A stretch of DNA of 64,000 bases from Novosphingobium beihaiense (GTDB lineage: Bacteria > Pseudomonadota > Alphaproteobacteria > Sphingomonadales > Sphingomonadaceae), in contig NZ_JALHLG010000003.1 of assembly GCF_022832375.1 (NCBI RefSeq), forward strand, positions 248,001 to 312,000, given 5' to 3'. This document shows positions 9,055 to 20,016 of this stretch, one piece after another (positions within the stretch are counted from its first letter, which is position 1; every line of letters starts with the position of its first letter). The position numbers were made by a program, and so were the translations under genes. The notes under the pieces were generated by a model. The model did no database searches, was not told the DNA's origin, and was given only the letters and a program-made list of their open reading frames with translations.

Positions 9055-9121
9055 GGCTTTGTTGCGCAAATGGCCAATGGATTCCGTTAGCGAATCCATT
9101 GGCCATTTGCGCAACAAAGCC
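9055..9121. repeat. Perfect 30-bp inverted repeat resembling two abutting IS ends
   Basis: Left arm 9055-9084 starts GGCTTTGTTGCGCAAATGG. The right arm 9092-9121 is its exact reverse complement, separated by 7 bases (cgttagc). The outer ends GGCTTTGTTG resemble the terminal inverted repeats of IS5-family (IS903-group) and some IS6-family elements. No transposase lies between the arms. It could be a collapsed element, a footprint of two IS ends or a miniature element. It forms the broken 3' end of the serine-hydrolase pseudogene. Confidence 0.85.
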
Positions 9122-9922
9122 CTTCGGATGGCGCGATGGTGGCGAGTGTCTCGGTTCCGGGGACCAGACCATCGTGATATGCGGTTCCGGCATCGGTATC
9201 GAGGAACCAGCCCAAGCCATAAAAGGGAGATAGCCTGTCCGCCGGACGCAGCATTTTCGCCTTGTCCGCAGCGCTGATGATATCGTCTTTTCCATCAAGC
9301 ATCATGGCGAGATAGAGCGCCAGATCGTTGGCACTTGCGAATATGCCGCCAGCAGGGCCGTCGACGGGCTTCGTCCGGCCCGGGTTATAGGCGCGCTTGC
9401 CGCCGAACCAGGGACGATGGCCGACGGCGACCTTTCCGGGTTTTCGGCCATCGGAGACGAAGCTGTTCCTCATGCCGATCGGGGTGAGAATGTGCGCCTG
9501 CACATAGTCGGCATAATCCTGTCCGCTCACGGCCTCGATCAGTGCCCCGAGAATTCGGTAGTTCGTGTTCGAGTCGCGCCAGAGGATTGTCCCCGAAACA
9601 CGGCAAGATACGTGTCGATGCCAGCATCGAGATTTACTTTCTTGGCTTCGACCAGCTGCATGATCGCAAGTGCCGTAAAGCTCTTTGAAATCGATCCGAT
9701 CAGGAATGGCGTGTCGGGTGTGACAGGCTGATCGCTGCCCGCCTGAATCGTGCCTCGCGCTCCGGAGCGAACTTTGCCTTGATCGACTATCGCATATGCA
9801 GCTCCCGGTGCGCCGGATGCTTGCAGTTCCCTATCAATGAACGCATCGATCGATTGATCTGGCGTGCTGCCTTGCAACCCCGACGCCAGAATGAACGCGA
9901 ACAGCATGAGCAGCAGCCGCAT
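9122..9922 (-). pseudogene. Serine hydrolase (beta-lactamase/DD-peptidase fold), degraded
   Basis: The 5' part (9922 down to about 9590) begins with a signal peptide (MRLLLMLFAFILASGLQG) and contains the SxxK nucleophile motif in SISKSF at about residue 80. The C-terminal half continues in another frame, with DSNTNYRILGALIEAVSGQ, GPAGGIFASANDLALY and the HDG third motif. Three defects are visible. A central segment that normally carries the YxN motif is missing: DSN remains where YSN is expected. The frame shifts at about 9580-9540. The 3' end runs into the palindrome at 9121. It is a class C beta-lactamase-like or esterase family member; the product is certainly not intact. Confidence 0.85.
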
Positions 9923-10097
9923 AGTGCCTTCCCCCTCTTCTGCGGATCAGTTCCTACCGGATTTGAGGCTGTTACAAAACCGGGGCAGGTCTGGCATGAA
10001 TATCCTCGATCACGGAAAGTTCGCCCGCCACGCGATCAGCAGTTGCGCACCGCCCCCGGGCTGCTAGGTCCGTCGGAGGAGGCTGCAAGGGCACGGG

Positions 10098-13000
10098 ATG
10101 CCGTTATATTCGTCGACGATCCTGACACTGGCGCTGGTGGTGATGCTCTTTGCCATTGCCGCCACGGTCGAAGCGCGGCGCAAGGCTTTCGCGCACCGCC
10201 CGCTGCTGCGGCGCTGGGCCTATACGCTGGCGCTGGGGGTCTATTGTTCGAGCTGGACGTTCTACGGCGCCGTGGGCACCGCCGCACGCGAGGGGTGGAA
10301 CTACCTGCCGATCTATGCCGCGCCGATGCTCGTGCTGCTGGGCGCGCCGCGCTTTCTGGCGCGGCTGACGCAGGCCGTCGCCGCCGAAAAGGCCGCCACC
10401 GTATCGGACTTCATCGCTGCCCGCTTCGGTCATGACGTAATCGTCGCCCGGCTGGTGACAGTGACGGCGCTGCTGGGATCGATCCCCTATATCGCGCTGC
10501 AATTGCGCTCGATCGGCAGTGCCATGTCGATCGTTTCGGCACGTGCCGTCACCGAGCCGGTGATGATGATCGCAGCGCTGCTGCTGGCGCTGTTCGCGGT
10601 GCTGTTCGGCGCGCGCCGCTATGAACTGGCCGGGCGGGCCGAAGGGCTGGTCTATGCCATCGGGCTGGATGCGCTGTTCAAGATCCTCGCTCTGGGGGCC
10701 GTGGCCGCGCTGGCCTGCGTGCTGCTGTTCGAGGCCGGGCCGCAGGCCGTCTCGCAAGGCGTCGAGGCGATCGGCGAGCAGTTCAGCCCCGGCCATCTCT
10801 CGCTGGATTTCGCGGTCATCACGCTGATCGGGGCCATGGCAATCGTGGCCCTGCCCCGGCAGTTCTACATGGGGCTGGTGGAGGCGCGCCAGCCGGGGGA
10901 CTTCGTGCAGGCGCGCTTCGGGCTCGCCGCCTATATCGCGCTGATGGCGCTGCTGGTGCTGCCGATCGCCCTGGCCGGAAGCGCGCTGCTGCCGGATGCG
11001 ATCGGGCCGGACCGCTATGTGCTGCAATTGCCCGAGCGTGCGGGCAGTGGTTTCATGCTGGCCGCCGCGCTGCTGGGCGGTGTGGGGGCGGCGGCATCGA
11101 TGGCCATCGTCGATTCCACCGCGCTGGCCACCATGGTTTCCAACGACCTGGTATTCCCGTCCGTCATGAAGGGCGGGCTGGGGCGGCAGTCCGGGCAGAT
11201 GGGGCGGCGGATGCTGCGGGTGCGGCGCGCCGCCATCTTCGCGATCATGGCACTGGCGCTGGTCTGGGCGCTGCTGGTTTCCTCGGAGAACTCGCTGGCC
11301 TCGATCGGGCTGATCGCCTTTGCGGCCATGGCGCAGTTCACCCCGCACCTGCTGATGGCGACGTACAGCAGCGGCTGCGACACCATCGCCGCGCGCGCCA
11401 GTCTGGCGACGGGGCTGGCCTTCTGGCTCTACACGCTGGCGCTGCCGCCGATCCTGCCCCCGGACTGGCTTTCCGCGCTGGAAGACAGCCTGTTCGACCC
11501 GCTGCAGCTTTTCGGCATCGGCAAGGCGACGCCGCTGGTCCATGGCGTGTTCTGGAGTCTGGGCTCCAATGTCGCGGTCTATGCGGTGATCGCCGCGCGG
11601 GGCCTGAAAGCCCCGGCCCTGCCCCGTTTCGGGCGCGGGCAGCACCATGTGACCGACCTCGCCGATCTCGCCGCGCTGACCGGCAGTTTCGTCGGCGAAG
11701 AGCGCGCCCGCCGCGAATTTCCCGAAGCCCGCGAAGGCATGCCGCTGGACCGCGCCTCGGCCCAGCGGGCGGAAGAGCTGATCGCCACGGTGGTCGGCGT
11801 CTCCTCGGCCCGCGCACTGATCAATTCCGCGTTCGAGGGCGGGACGATGCGGCTGCCCGAAGTCGCCCGCCTGCTCGACGAGGGCGGGCGGAGCCTGCGC
11901 TTCTCGCGCCAGTTGCTGGCCGCCACGTTCGAAAACCTCGATGCCGGGATCAGCGTGATCGATGCCGAACTCAATGTCGTCGCGTGGAACAGCCGTTACG
12001 AGGCGCTGTTCGATTACCCGCCCGGGATGCTGCGCGTCGGCGCGCCGATTGCCGAACTGCTGCGCCACAATGCCCTGCGCGGCGATTTCGGCCGGGGCAG
12101 GCCCGAAACGCACGTCGAAAAGCGGCTCAACCATTTCCGCCGCGGGCTGGACCATACGTTCGAGCGCAAGCTGCCCGACGGGCGCGTGATCAAGACCGTG
12201 GGCGGCCCGATGCCCGGCGGCGGCTATGTAACCAGCTTTACCGACATCACCGAGGACGCCCGCGTGCGCGAGGAACTGCGCCGCACCCTCGAAACCCTCG
12301 AACAGCGCGTGGCCGAGCGCACGCGCGCGTTGAGCGAGGCGAACCGTCGTCTGGCCGAAACCGACCGCGAGAAGACCCGTTTCCTCGCCGCCGCCAGCCA
12401 TGACCTGCTGCAGCCGCTGCACGCCGCACGCCTGTTCACCGCCGCGATCGAGCGCGATGTGCCTACGGACACCCTGCCGCTGGTGGAGCGCGTGCAGAAT
12501 GCCATTTCGGCGGCGGAAGACCTGCTGCGCGCGCTGCTGGACATCAGCAAGCTGGACGCGGGCGGCGTGCAGGCCCGGCCCGAAGCCCTGGCGCTGGCGC
12601 CCTTCCTTTCCGATCTGGCCGAAAGCTTCCGCCCGATGGCCGAGCGCAAGGGGCTCGGCCTGCGGGTGGGGCCGCTGCCGGGGCATGTCTTCACCGACCC
12701 GGGCCTGCTGCGTTCGGTGATCCAGAACTTCCTCGCCAATGCGGTGCGCTATAGCGAGCATGGGGGCGTGCTGCTGGGCGTGCGGCGGCGCGGCGGCGGC
12801 GTGCGCATCGACGTAATCGATACCGGCGTGGGTATCGAGCCCGGCCAGACCGAGGCGATCTTCGGCGAATTCACCCGGCTGGGCACTGTGGAGGCCGAAG
12901 GCGTGGGGCTGGGCCTGGCGCTTTCCACCCGCATCGCGCGGCTGCTGGGCGGCCGGATCACGGTACATTCGCAGCCGGGCTGGGGCAGCCGTTTCAGCTT

Positions 13001-13445
13001 CTGGCTGCCCGAACTGGCCAGTTCCCCCGGCAAGCCCCCTGAAACGCCCGCCAGCCCGGCGCAAAGCAGCACATCCGGGCCGCTCGACATTCTCGTGGCC
13101 GATAACGATCCGCGCATCGTCGAGGCCAGCATCGCCCTGCTCGAACGGCTGGGGCACCGCGCCTTCGGCGTCTCCACAATAGCCGAAGCCGTGCCTTACA
13201 GCCGCCGCGTCGATGCCGTGCTGGCCGATTACCGGCTCGACAATGGCGAGGACGGGCTGAGCCTGATCGCGGCCATGCGCACCGAGGCGCCGGGCCTTGC
13301 CGCCGTGGTCATCAGTGCGGAGGATGGGCCGGACTTGCGCGAACAGGCCACCGCGATCGGCGTGTCCGTACTCGCCAAGCCTGCGTCGGCGGAGGCGATC
13401 GAGGCCTTCCTCGCCGCTCTGTCAGTGCCGCAGGTCCAGCCCTAG
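10098..13445 (+). CDS. crbS: CrbS/MxtR-type hybrid sensor kinase with sodium-solute symporter domain
   Basis: A 1115-residue membrane protein. Residues 1 to about 500 form a sodium:solute symporter (SLC5-like) domain of many transmembrane helices. A PAS-like domain follows from about 610 (FENLDAGISVIDAELNVVAWN), then a coiled region. The phosphoacceptor box ASHDLLQPLHAARLF lies near 765, the HATPase N-box (IQNFLANAVRYSEHG) near 873, and a receiver domain at about 996-1110 with its Asp in LADYRLD. CrbS of Vibrio cholerae and MxtR of Pseudomonas share this symporter-kinase design and control acetyl-CoA synthetase. Here acsA lies just beyond the partner regulator, supporting the same role. Ligand and transport activity are unknown. 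Confidence 0.88.
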   Translation: MPLYSSTILTLALVVMLFAIAATVEARRKAFAHRPLLRRWAYTLALGVYCSSWTFYGAVGTAAREGWNYLPIYAAPMLVLLGAPRFLARLTQAVAAEKAATVSDFIAARFGHDVIVARLVTVTALLGSIPYIALQLRSIGSAMSIVSARAVTEPVMMIAALLLALFAVLFGARRYELAGRAEGLVYAIGLDALFKILALGAVAALACVLLFEAGPQAVSQGVEAIGEQFSPGHLSLDFAVITLIGAMAIVALPRQFYMGLVEARQPGDFVQARFGLAAYIALMALLVLPIALAGSALLPDAIGPDRYVLQLPERAGSGFMLAAALLGGVGAAASMAIVDSTALATMVSNDLVFPSVMKGGLGRQSGQMGRRMLRVRRAAIFAIMALALVWALLVSSENSLASIGLIAFAAMAQFTPHLLMATYSSGCDTIAARASLATGLAFWLYTLALPPILPPDWLSALEDSLFDPLQLFGIGKATPLVHGVFWSLGSNVAVYAVIAARGLKAPALPRFGRGQHHVTDLADLAALTGSFVGEERARREFPEAREGMPLDRASAQRAEELIATVVGVSSARALINSAFEGGTMRLPEVARLLDEGGRSLRFSRQLLAATFENLDAGISVIDAELNVVAWNSRYEALFDYPPGMLRVGAPIAELLRHNALRGDFGRGRPETHVEKRLNHFRRGLDHTFERKLPDGRVIKTVGGPMPGGGYVTSFTDITEDARVREELRRTLETLEQRVAERTRALSEANRRLAETDREKTRFLAAASHDLLQPLHAARLFTAAIERDVPTDTLPLVERVQNAISAAEDLLRALLDISKLDAGGVQARPEALALAPFLSDLAESFRPMAERKGLGLRVGPLPGHVFTDPGLLRSVIQNFLANAVRYSEHGGVLLGVRRRGGGVRIDVIDTGVGIEPGQTEAIFGEFTRLGTVEAEGVGLGLALSTRIARLLGGRITVHSQPGWGSRFSFWLPELASSPGKPPETPASPAQSSTSGPLDILVADNDPRIVEASIALLERLGHRAFGVSTIAEAVPYSRRVDAVLADYRLDNGEDGLSLIAAMRTEAPGLAAVVISAEDGPDLREQATAIGVSVLAKPASAEAIEAFLAALSVPQVQP

Positions 13446-14051
13446 CGAACGGGCGACGAGAGCCGCCTGCGTGCGGTTCGAAACGTCGAGCTTGCGCATG
13501 ATCGCGGTCATATGCGCTTTCACCGTGGCCTCGCTGATGCCGAGCGAATGGGCGATCTGCTTGTTGAGCTGCCCTTCTATCACCGCCAGCAGCACTTTGA
13601 GCTGGGTGGGGGTGAGGTTCGCGACATCGCGGCGGATCGTGTCGATCTGCTCTTCGCCGCTGCCCTGCGAAATGGCCTCCTTGCCGCCCAAGGCATCGCG
13701 GATGGCAGCTTCGATCGCGGCCAGATCGCTGTCCTTGCGCAGGAAGCCGATAGCCCCGAAGGCGCGCGCTTCCTCTGCCGCGCCCGCCCCGTCGGCGCTC
13801 GACACGACGAGGATGGGGACGGAAGGCCGTTCGGCATGCAGCAGGGCAATGCCCGAATAGCCGACCGCGCCCGGCATCTTGAGATCGAGCAGGATCAGCC
13901 GCAGATCGTCCGCCTCCACCGCCGCGTGGGCCGCTGCCGGCAGCGTTCCCGCCTCGCGCACCCGCGCGCCCGGCAGCACCTTGCCCACGGCCAGCGCCAG
14001 CGCCTGACGGAACAGCGGGTGGTCGTCCGCGATCAGGATCGTATCGGTCAA
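13422..14051 (-). CDS. crbR: CrbR/ErdR-type LuxR-family response regulator
   Basis: A 209-residue regulator with an N-terminal receiver domain (ILIADDHPLFRQ; phosphoacceptor Asp56 in LILLDLKMPG). The C-terminal LuxR-type helix-turn-helix is seen in LTPTQLKVLLAVIEG and HSLGISEATVKAHM. I chose TTG 14051 because GAGAGG stands upstream and the receiver starts immediately; in-frame ATG 14150 would add 33 low-complexity residues. It converges with the symporter-kinase gene and their 3' ends overlap by 24 bp. Next on the same strand upstream is acsA. By analogy with CrbR (Vibrio) and ErdR (Pseudomonas) it probably activates acs; this is an inference from family and context. Confidence 0.88.
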   Translation of the reverse strand: MTDTILIADDHPLFRQALALAVGKVLPGARVREAGTLPAAAHAAVEADDLRLILLDLKMPGAVGYSGIALLHAERPSVPILVVSSADGAGAAEEARAFGAIGFLRKDSDLAAIEAAIRDALGGKEAISQGSGEEQIDTIRRDVANLTPTQLKVLLAVIEGQLNKQIAHSLGISEATVKAHMTAIMRKLDVSNRTQAALVARSLGLDLRH

Positions 14052-14088
14052 TCGCCTCTCATCATGCGTGTCATCACGAGTGTCATCA

Positions 14089-16038
<1,950 letters not shown>

Positions 16039-16268
16039 TCCATCATCTCCTCTCCGGTGGGTCTCGCCGGGTGGTCCCGGCTTTGCACGGGTCGCCCCGA
16101 CTTTGCAGATGTCCTTATCACAAGGCAAGCCGCGCTGCGGCATTAGACATTGGTCGTAGAGACCCCACCAAGGTCGGGATGGCCGCTCTCCTTCTCAAGG
16201 GCCAAAGGTATCACGGCCACGGAATGCCGCCAGAGCACTAGGCGGCAGCCAGGCACGGGAAGGAGAGG

Positions 16269-17678
16269 ATGATGACAAACACCAACAGGGGCCTTACCGG
16301 CGCGCTGCTGGCGGCCAGTGCATTGATCACCCCGCAAGCCGCCTTTGCACAAACCGGCCGCGAAGCCCGGCTCGAAGCCCGCCTCGAAAGGCTGGAAGCG
16401 GAAATGCAGCAATTGCGGGCCGATCTCGCCGCCGCGCGCCAGGAACAGGCCGCCAGCGCCGAGCAGGCCCAAACCGCGATTGCCGCCGCCAATGCCAAGA
16501 CCGAAGAAACCGCCGCGAAAGTCGCCGCCGTGGAAAGCCAGCCGCAGGCGGACGGCTTCAAATCCGGCGACACCACGATCAAACTGGGCGGCTATATCAA
16601 GATGGTCGCATCGGCCAGCCGCTTCAGCGACGGCGAAGTGGCCACCAACTCGCTCGGCCGCGACTTCTATCTGCCGCAAGCGCTTCCAACCGGCGGCGGC
16701 AAGGCCCAGAAGGTCGAGGATTTTACCGCCAAGCAATCGCGCTTCTGGCTCAATCTGGACACGGCCGTGGGCGGGCAGAGCGTGAAAGGATACGTGGAAG
16801 TCGATTTCCAGACCTCACCCGGCACGCAAGGCTCGCAGCGCACCACCAATGGCTATAACCTGGCCTTGCGCCGCGCCTGGATGAAAGTGGGCCGCATCAC
16901 CATCGGTCAGGACTGGTCGACTTTCCAGTACACCGGCGCCCTGCCCGAAAGCACCGATTTCGTCGGCACGACCGAAGGCACGGTCTTCGTGCGCCAGCCG
17001 GTGATCCGCTACAGCCTCCCGCTTGGCCGGGGTCTGGCCCTGCACGCATCCATCGAGGAACCCGAGTCGGGAACGGCCACGCTGGGCACCCCCGCCCTGA
17101 CCGAGAACGGCGACGACCGCATCCCCGATTTCGCCGCCCGCCTCGCTTATGCGGGCAAGGCCGGGGAAGGCTCGCTGGCGCTGCTGGCCCGGCAGGTGCG
17201 CGTCGATTCGGCGGGCATGGGAGACAGCGCGTTCGGCTGGGGCATCAGCGCGGCGGGCAAGATCTGGCTCAACGATGCAAAGTCCAGCGATGTGCGGGCC
17301 ATGGTGACATACGGGCACAACGCCAGCCGCTACATCGGCCTCAATTTCGCGCCCGATGCGGTCTACGTGCCCGCCACCAGCAAGCTGGAAAGCGTGAACG
17401 TGATCGCCGCGCTCGCCGCCGCGCGCATCGCCATCGCCCCGCAGTGGCGCATCAACGTGATGGGCAGTTACCAGCACGTCGATTACGCGGACGCCCTGAG
17501 TTCCGCCGCACTGGCCGCTTACAACAAGCAGGCCTGGAGCGCGGCGGCCAACGTGTTCTACTCGCCGGTCCGGAACATCGATCTCGGTTTCGAATACCGG
17601 CACGGCGAGCGGGAACTGGTCAGCGGCGCCGACGGCGCGCTCGACCGCCTGGAATTCGCCGCGAAGTACAGCTTCTGA
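16269..17678 (+). CDS. DcaP-like trimeric outer-membrane porin
   Basis: A 469-residue precursor with a signal peptide ending at AFAQ. A long coiled coil follows (about residues 27-95, rich in Ala/Glu/Arg heptads), then a beta-barrel beginning KLGGYIKM. The barrel has alternating aromatic strands and a C-terminal Phe (FAAKYSF) for outer-membrane insertion. The coiled coil plus barrel matches DcaP of Acinetobacter, a porin for dicarboxylates and small acids. It stands just before the MHS permease and CoA ligases, so it probably admits the carboxylates these genes use. ATG 16272 is an equally good start by spacing from AGGAG. Confidence 0.85.
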   Translation: MMTNTNRGLTGALLAASALITPQAAFAQTGREARLEARLERLEAEMQQLRADLAAARQEQAASAEQAQTAIAAANAKTEETAAKVAAVESQPQADGFKSGDTTIKLGGYIKMVASASRFSDGEVATNSLGRDFYLPQALPTGGGKAQKVEDFTAKQSRFWLNLDTAVGGQSVKGYVEVDFQTSPGTQGSQRTTNGYNLALRRAWMKVGRITIGQDWSTFQYTGALPESTDFVGTTEGTVFVRQPVIRYSLPLGRGLALHASIEEPESGTATLGTPALTENGDDRIPDFAARLAYAGKAGEGSLALLARQVRVDSAGMGDSAFGWGISAAGKIWLNDAKSSDVRAMVTYGHNASRYIGLNFAPDAVYVPATSKLESVNVIAALAAARIAIAPQWRINVMGSYQHVDYADALSSAALAAYNKQAWSAAANVFYSPVRNIDLGFEYRHGERELVSGADGALDRLEFAAKYSF

Positions 17679-17734
17679 CGATGACTTGCCCGGTCCTGCA
17701 ACGACAGCACCGGGCCCACCTGGGAGAGTGAGCA

Positions 17735-19402
17735 ATGGCTACGACTTATGACGCCATGCCGAAGCACCACAAGGCAACGCATGACGAGAAACTCGTCATC
17801 ACCGCCTCGTCGCTCGGCACCGTATTCGAATGGTACGATTTCTACCTCTACGGCCTGCTGGCCACGTTCATTTCGAAAGTCTTCTTCGCGGGCGTGAACG
17901 AGACGACCGGGTTCATCCTCGCCCTCGGCGCTTTCGCGGCGGGTTTTGCGGTGCGGCCGTTCGGCGCGCTGGTGTTCGGCCGCGTGGGCGACCTTGTGGG
18001 GCGCAAGTACACGTTTCTGGTCACCATGGCGCTGATGGGCCTTTCGACTTTCGCGGTCGGCCTGCTCCCCGGCTATGACACCATCGGCATTGCCTCTCCC
18101 ATCATTCTGGTGGCGCTGCGCATCGTGCAGGGCCTGGCGCTGGGCGGCGAATATGGCGGTGCGGCGACTTATGTGGCCGAGCACGCGCCCAACAACCGGC
18201 GCGGCCTCTATACCAGCTTCATCCAGATCACCGCAACTTTCGGCCTCTTCGCCGCGCTGCTGATCGTGCTGGGCGTGCGCACCGGCATGGGCGAGGACAT
18301 GTTCGCGGGCTGGGGCTGGCGCGTGCCGTTCCTGCTTTCGGCGGTGCTGCTGGCGGTTTCGATGTGGATTCGCCTCCAGCTCAACGAGAGCCCCGTCTAC
18401 CAGAAGATGAAGGACGAAGGCACGACTTCGAAATCGCCGATCAAGGATTCCTTCGGCAAGTGGGGCAATCTGAAATTTGTGCTGATCGCGCTGTTCGGCG
18501 CCGTCGCCGGGCAGGCGGTGGTCTGGTACACCGGCCAGTTCTACGCGATGTTCTACCTCGAAAAGATCCTCAAGGTGGATGGCGCGACGACGAATTACCT
18601 GATCGCCATTGCGCTGGCGCTCGGCACCCCGTTCTTCGTGTTCTTCGGCTGGCTGTCGGACCGGATCGGGCGCAAGTACCTGATCCTGGGCGGCTGCGCG
18701 CTGGGGGCGCTCACGTACTTCCCGGCCTTCCATGCGCTGTCCGATGCCGCCAACCCGGCCCTCGCCCGGGCCTCGCAGACCGCGCCGGTGGTCGTGACGG
18801 CCAACGACGCCGAATGCTCGTTCCAGTTCGACCCGATCGGCAAGAACAAGTTCGACGCGTCGAGCTGCGATATCGCCAAGGCCTTCCTCGCCAAGAGCGG
18901 CATCAATTACACCAATGCGCAGGCCCCCTCGGGCACGCTCGCTTCGGTTTCGATCGGCGGCCAGACGCTGACCGCGCCCAATCCGGCCGAAGTCACCGGC
19001 GAAGACCGGGCAGCCGCAATCAAGGCCTACCAGGAGCGGATCAAGACCACGCTGGCAGAAGCAGGCTATCCGGCCAAAGCCGATCCCGCGCAGATCGACA
19101 CGGTCACGGTGGTCGCGATCCTGTTCTACCTCGTGATCCTCGTCACCATGGTCTACGGCCCGATCGCCGCCATGCTGGTGGAACTGTTCCCGAGCAACAT
19201 CCGTTATACCTCGATGTCGCTGCCCTATCACCTCGGCAACGGCTGGTTCGGCGGCTTCCTGCCGACCACGGCCTTCGCGATGGTCGCGGCCACCGGCGAT
19301 ATCTACTACGGCCTGTGGTATCCGGTCGTGGTGGCCGTGGCGACCGTGGTCATCGGCCTGCTCTTCCTGCCCGAGACGTTCAGGAGAAATATCGACGCCT
19401 GA
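17735..19402 (+). CDS. MFS permease of the metabolite:H+ symporter type, with large periplasmic insertion
   Basis: A 555-residue inner-membrane carrier. The start ASSLGTVFEWYDFYLYG and the loops GRVGDLVGRKYTF and ALGGEYGGAATYVAEH are classic for the MHS (ShiA/ProP/KgtP) group, which imports organic acids with protons. Twelve hydrophobic segments can be placed. Between residues of about 335 and 455 lies a soluble insertion with two Cys (ANDAECSFQF, SSCDIAK), absent from typical 430-residue members. It follows the DcaP porin by 57 bp and precedes a GNAT gene and prpE, which suggests uptake of acetate, propionate or a related acid. Confidence 0.9.
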   Translation: MATTYDAMPKHHKATHDEKLVITASSLGTVFEWYDFYLYGLLATFISKVFFAGVNETTGFILALGAFAAGFAVRPFGALVFGRVGDLVGRKYTFLVTMALMGLSTFAVGLLPGYDTIGIASPIILVALRIVQGLALGGEYGGAATYVAEHAPNNRRGLYTSFIQITATFGLFAALLIVLGVRTGMGEDMFAGWGWRVPFLLSAVLLAVSMWIRLQLNESPVYQKMKDEGTTSKSPIKDSFGKWGNLKFVLIALFGAVAGQAVVWYTGQFYAMFYLEKILKVDGATTNYLIAIALALGTPFFVFFGWLSDRIGRKYLILGGCALGALTYFPAFHALSDAANPALARASQTAPVVVTANDAECSFQFDPIGKNKFDASSCDIAKAFLAKSGINYTNAQAPSGTLASVSIGGQTLTAPNPAEVTGEDRAAAIKAYQERIKTTLAEAGYPAKADPAQIDTVTVVAILFYLVILVTMVYGPIAAMLVELFPSNIRYTSMSLPYHLGNGWFGGFLPTTAFAMVAATGDIYYGLWYPVVVAVATVVIGLLFLPETFRRNIDA

Positions 19403-19488
19403 TTGTCTCACGGCGCCGCGCCCCGATGGAGGAAATTGCCTCCGGTCAAGGCGCGGCGCTCCCTTTTGGTTCAGCCGATGGAGTCATC

Positions 19489-19992
19489 ATGACCAAGACA
19501 GATCACCTCACCACCCGCACCGGCATCCGCCTGACCGTCCGCCCGGCTACCGAAGCCGACGAAGCTGCGCTGAGCACCTTTTTCGACGCCGTCAGCGACG
19601 ATGACCGGCGTTTTCGTTTTCTCTCGGCAAGCGAGCACGTCAGCCACGAACAGATGGCGCCGCTGCTGAAGGCGGACCATTTCCAGTCGGAAAGCTTCCT
19701 GGCCTTTGACGGCGGGGAACTGGTCGCCTCCGCCTTGCTGGCCTGCGATGCCGCACTCGACACCGCCGAAATCGCGGTTTCCATCCGCAGCGATTACAAG
19801 GGCAAGGGCGTGGGGTGGGCCATGCTCGATTTCCTGGCCGGGGAAGCGCGGGAGCGCGGGGTGCGCCGAGTCATCTCCATCGAAAGCCGCGACAATCATG
19901 CTGCCATCGAACTGGAGCGCGAAAAGGGCTTCACCCCCGAACCGTTCGACGACGACCCCACGCTGGTCCTGCTCTCGAAGATCCTGCGCTGA
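19489..19992 (+). CDS. GNAT-family N-acetyltransferase
   Basis: A 167-residue protein with the GNAT fold. The acetyl-CoA pyrophosphate loop is seen in SDYKGKGVGWAMLDFL, a variant of the Q/RxxGxG/A motif, and the final strands contain SRDNHAAIELEREKGF. ATG 19489 starts just before the conserved part; ATG 19426 would add 21 residues. It lies between the carboxylate permease and prpE on the same strand, with 24 bp to prpE. Single-domain GNATs in such places can acetylate the active-site Lys of acyl-CoA synthetases, so that is a reasonable but unproven role here. Small-molecule acetylation is the alternative. Confidence 0.85.
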   Translation: MTKTDHLTTRTGIRLTVRPATEADEAALSTFFDAVSDDDRRFRFLSASEHVSHEQMAPLLKADHFQSESFLAFDGGELVASALLACDAALDTAEIAVSIRSDYKGKGVGWAMLDFLAGEARERGVRRVISIESRDNHAAIELEREKGFTPEPFDDDPTLVLLSKILR

Positions 19993-20016
19993 AACAAGCC
20001 TCTTACGGAGACCGGA

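Noticed and set aside
8926..9117. A 63-codon frame on the complement before the IS-like palindrome
   Set aside because: The start lies inside the palindrome and the peptide is not recognisable, so I treat it as possible debris and not a gene.
10104..13157. A 1017-residue open frame on the complement of the symporter-kinase gene
   Set aside because: The product is rich in Arg, Gln, His and Gly with no domain or membrane segment. It is the antisense shadow of a gene with clear kinase motifs in GC-rich DNA.
17688..17715. GCCCGGT/ACCGGGC hairpin between porin and permease genes
   Set aside because: It has only 7 bp of stem and no T-run. It could attenuate the operon but is too weak to list as a terminator.
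17558..19411. A 617-residue complement frame over the MHS permease
   Set aside because: The composition is typical of a shadow frame, whereas the other strand gives a textbook MHS transporter.
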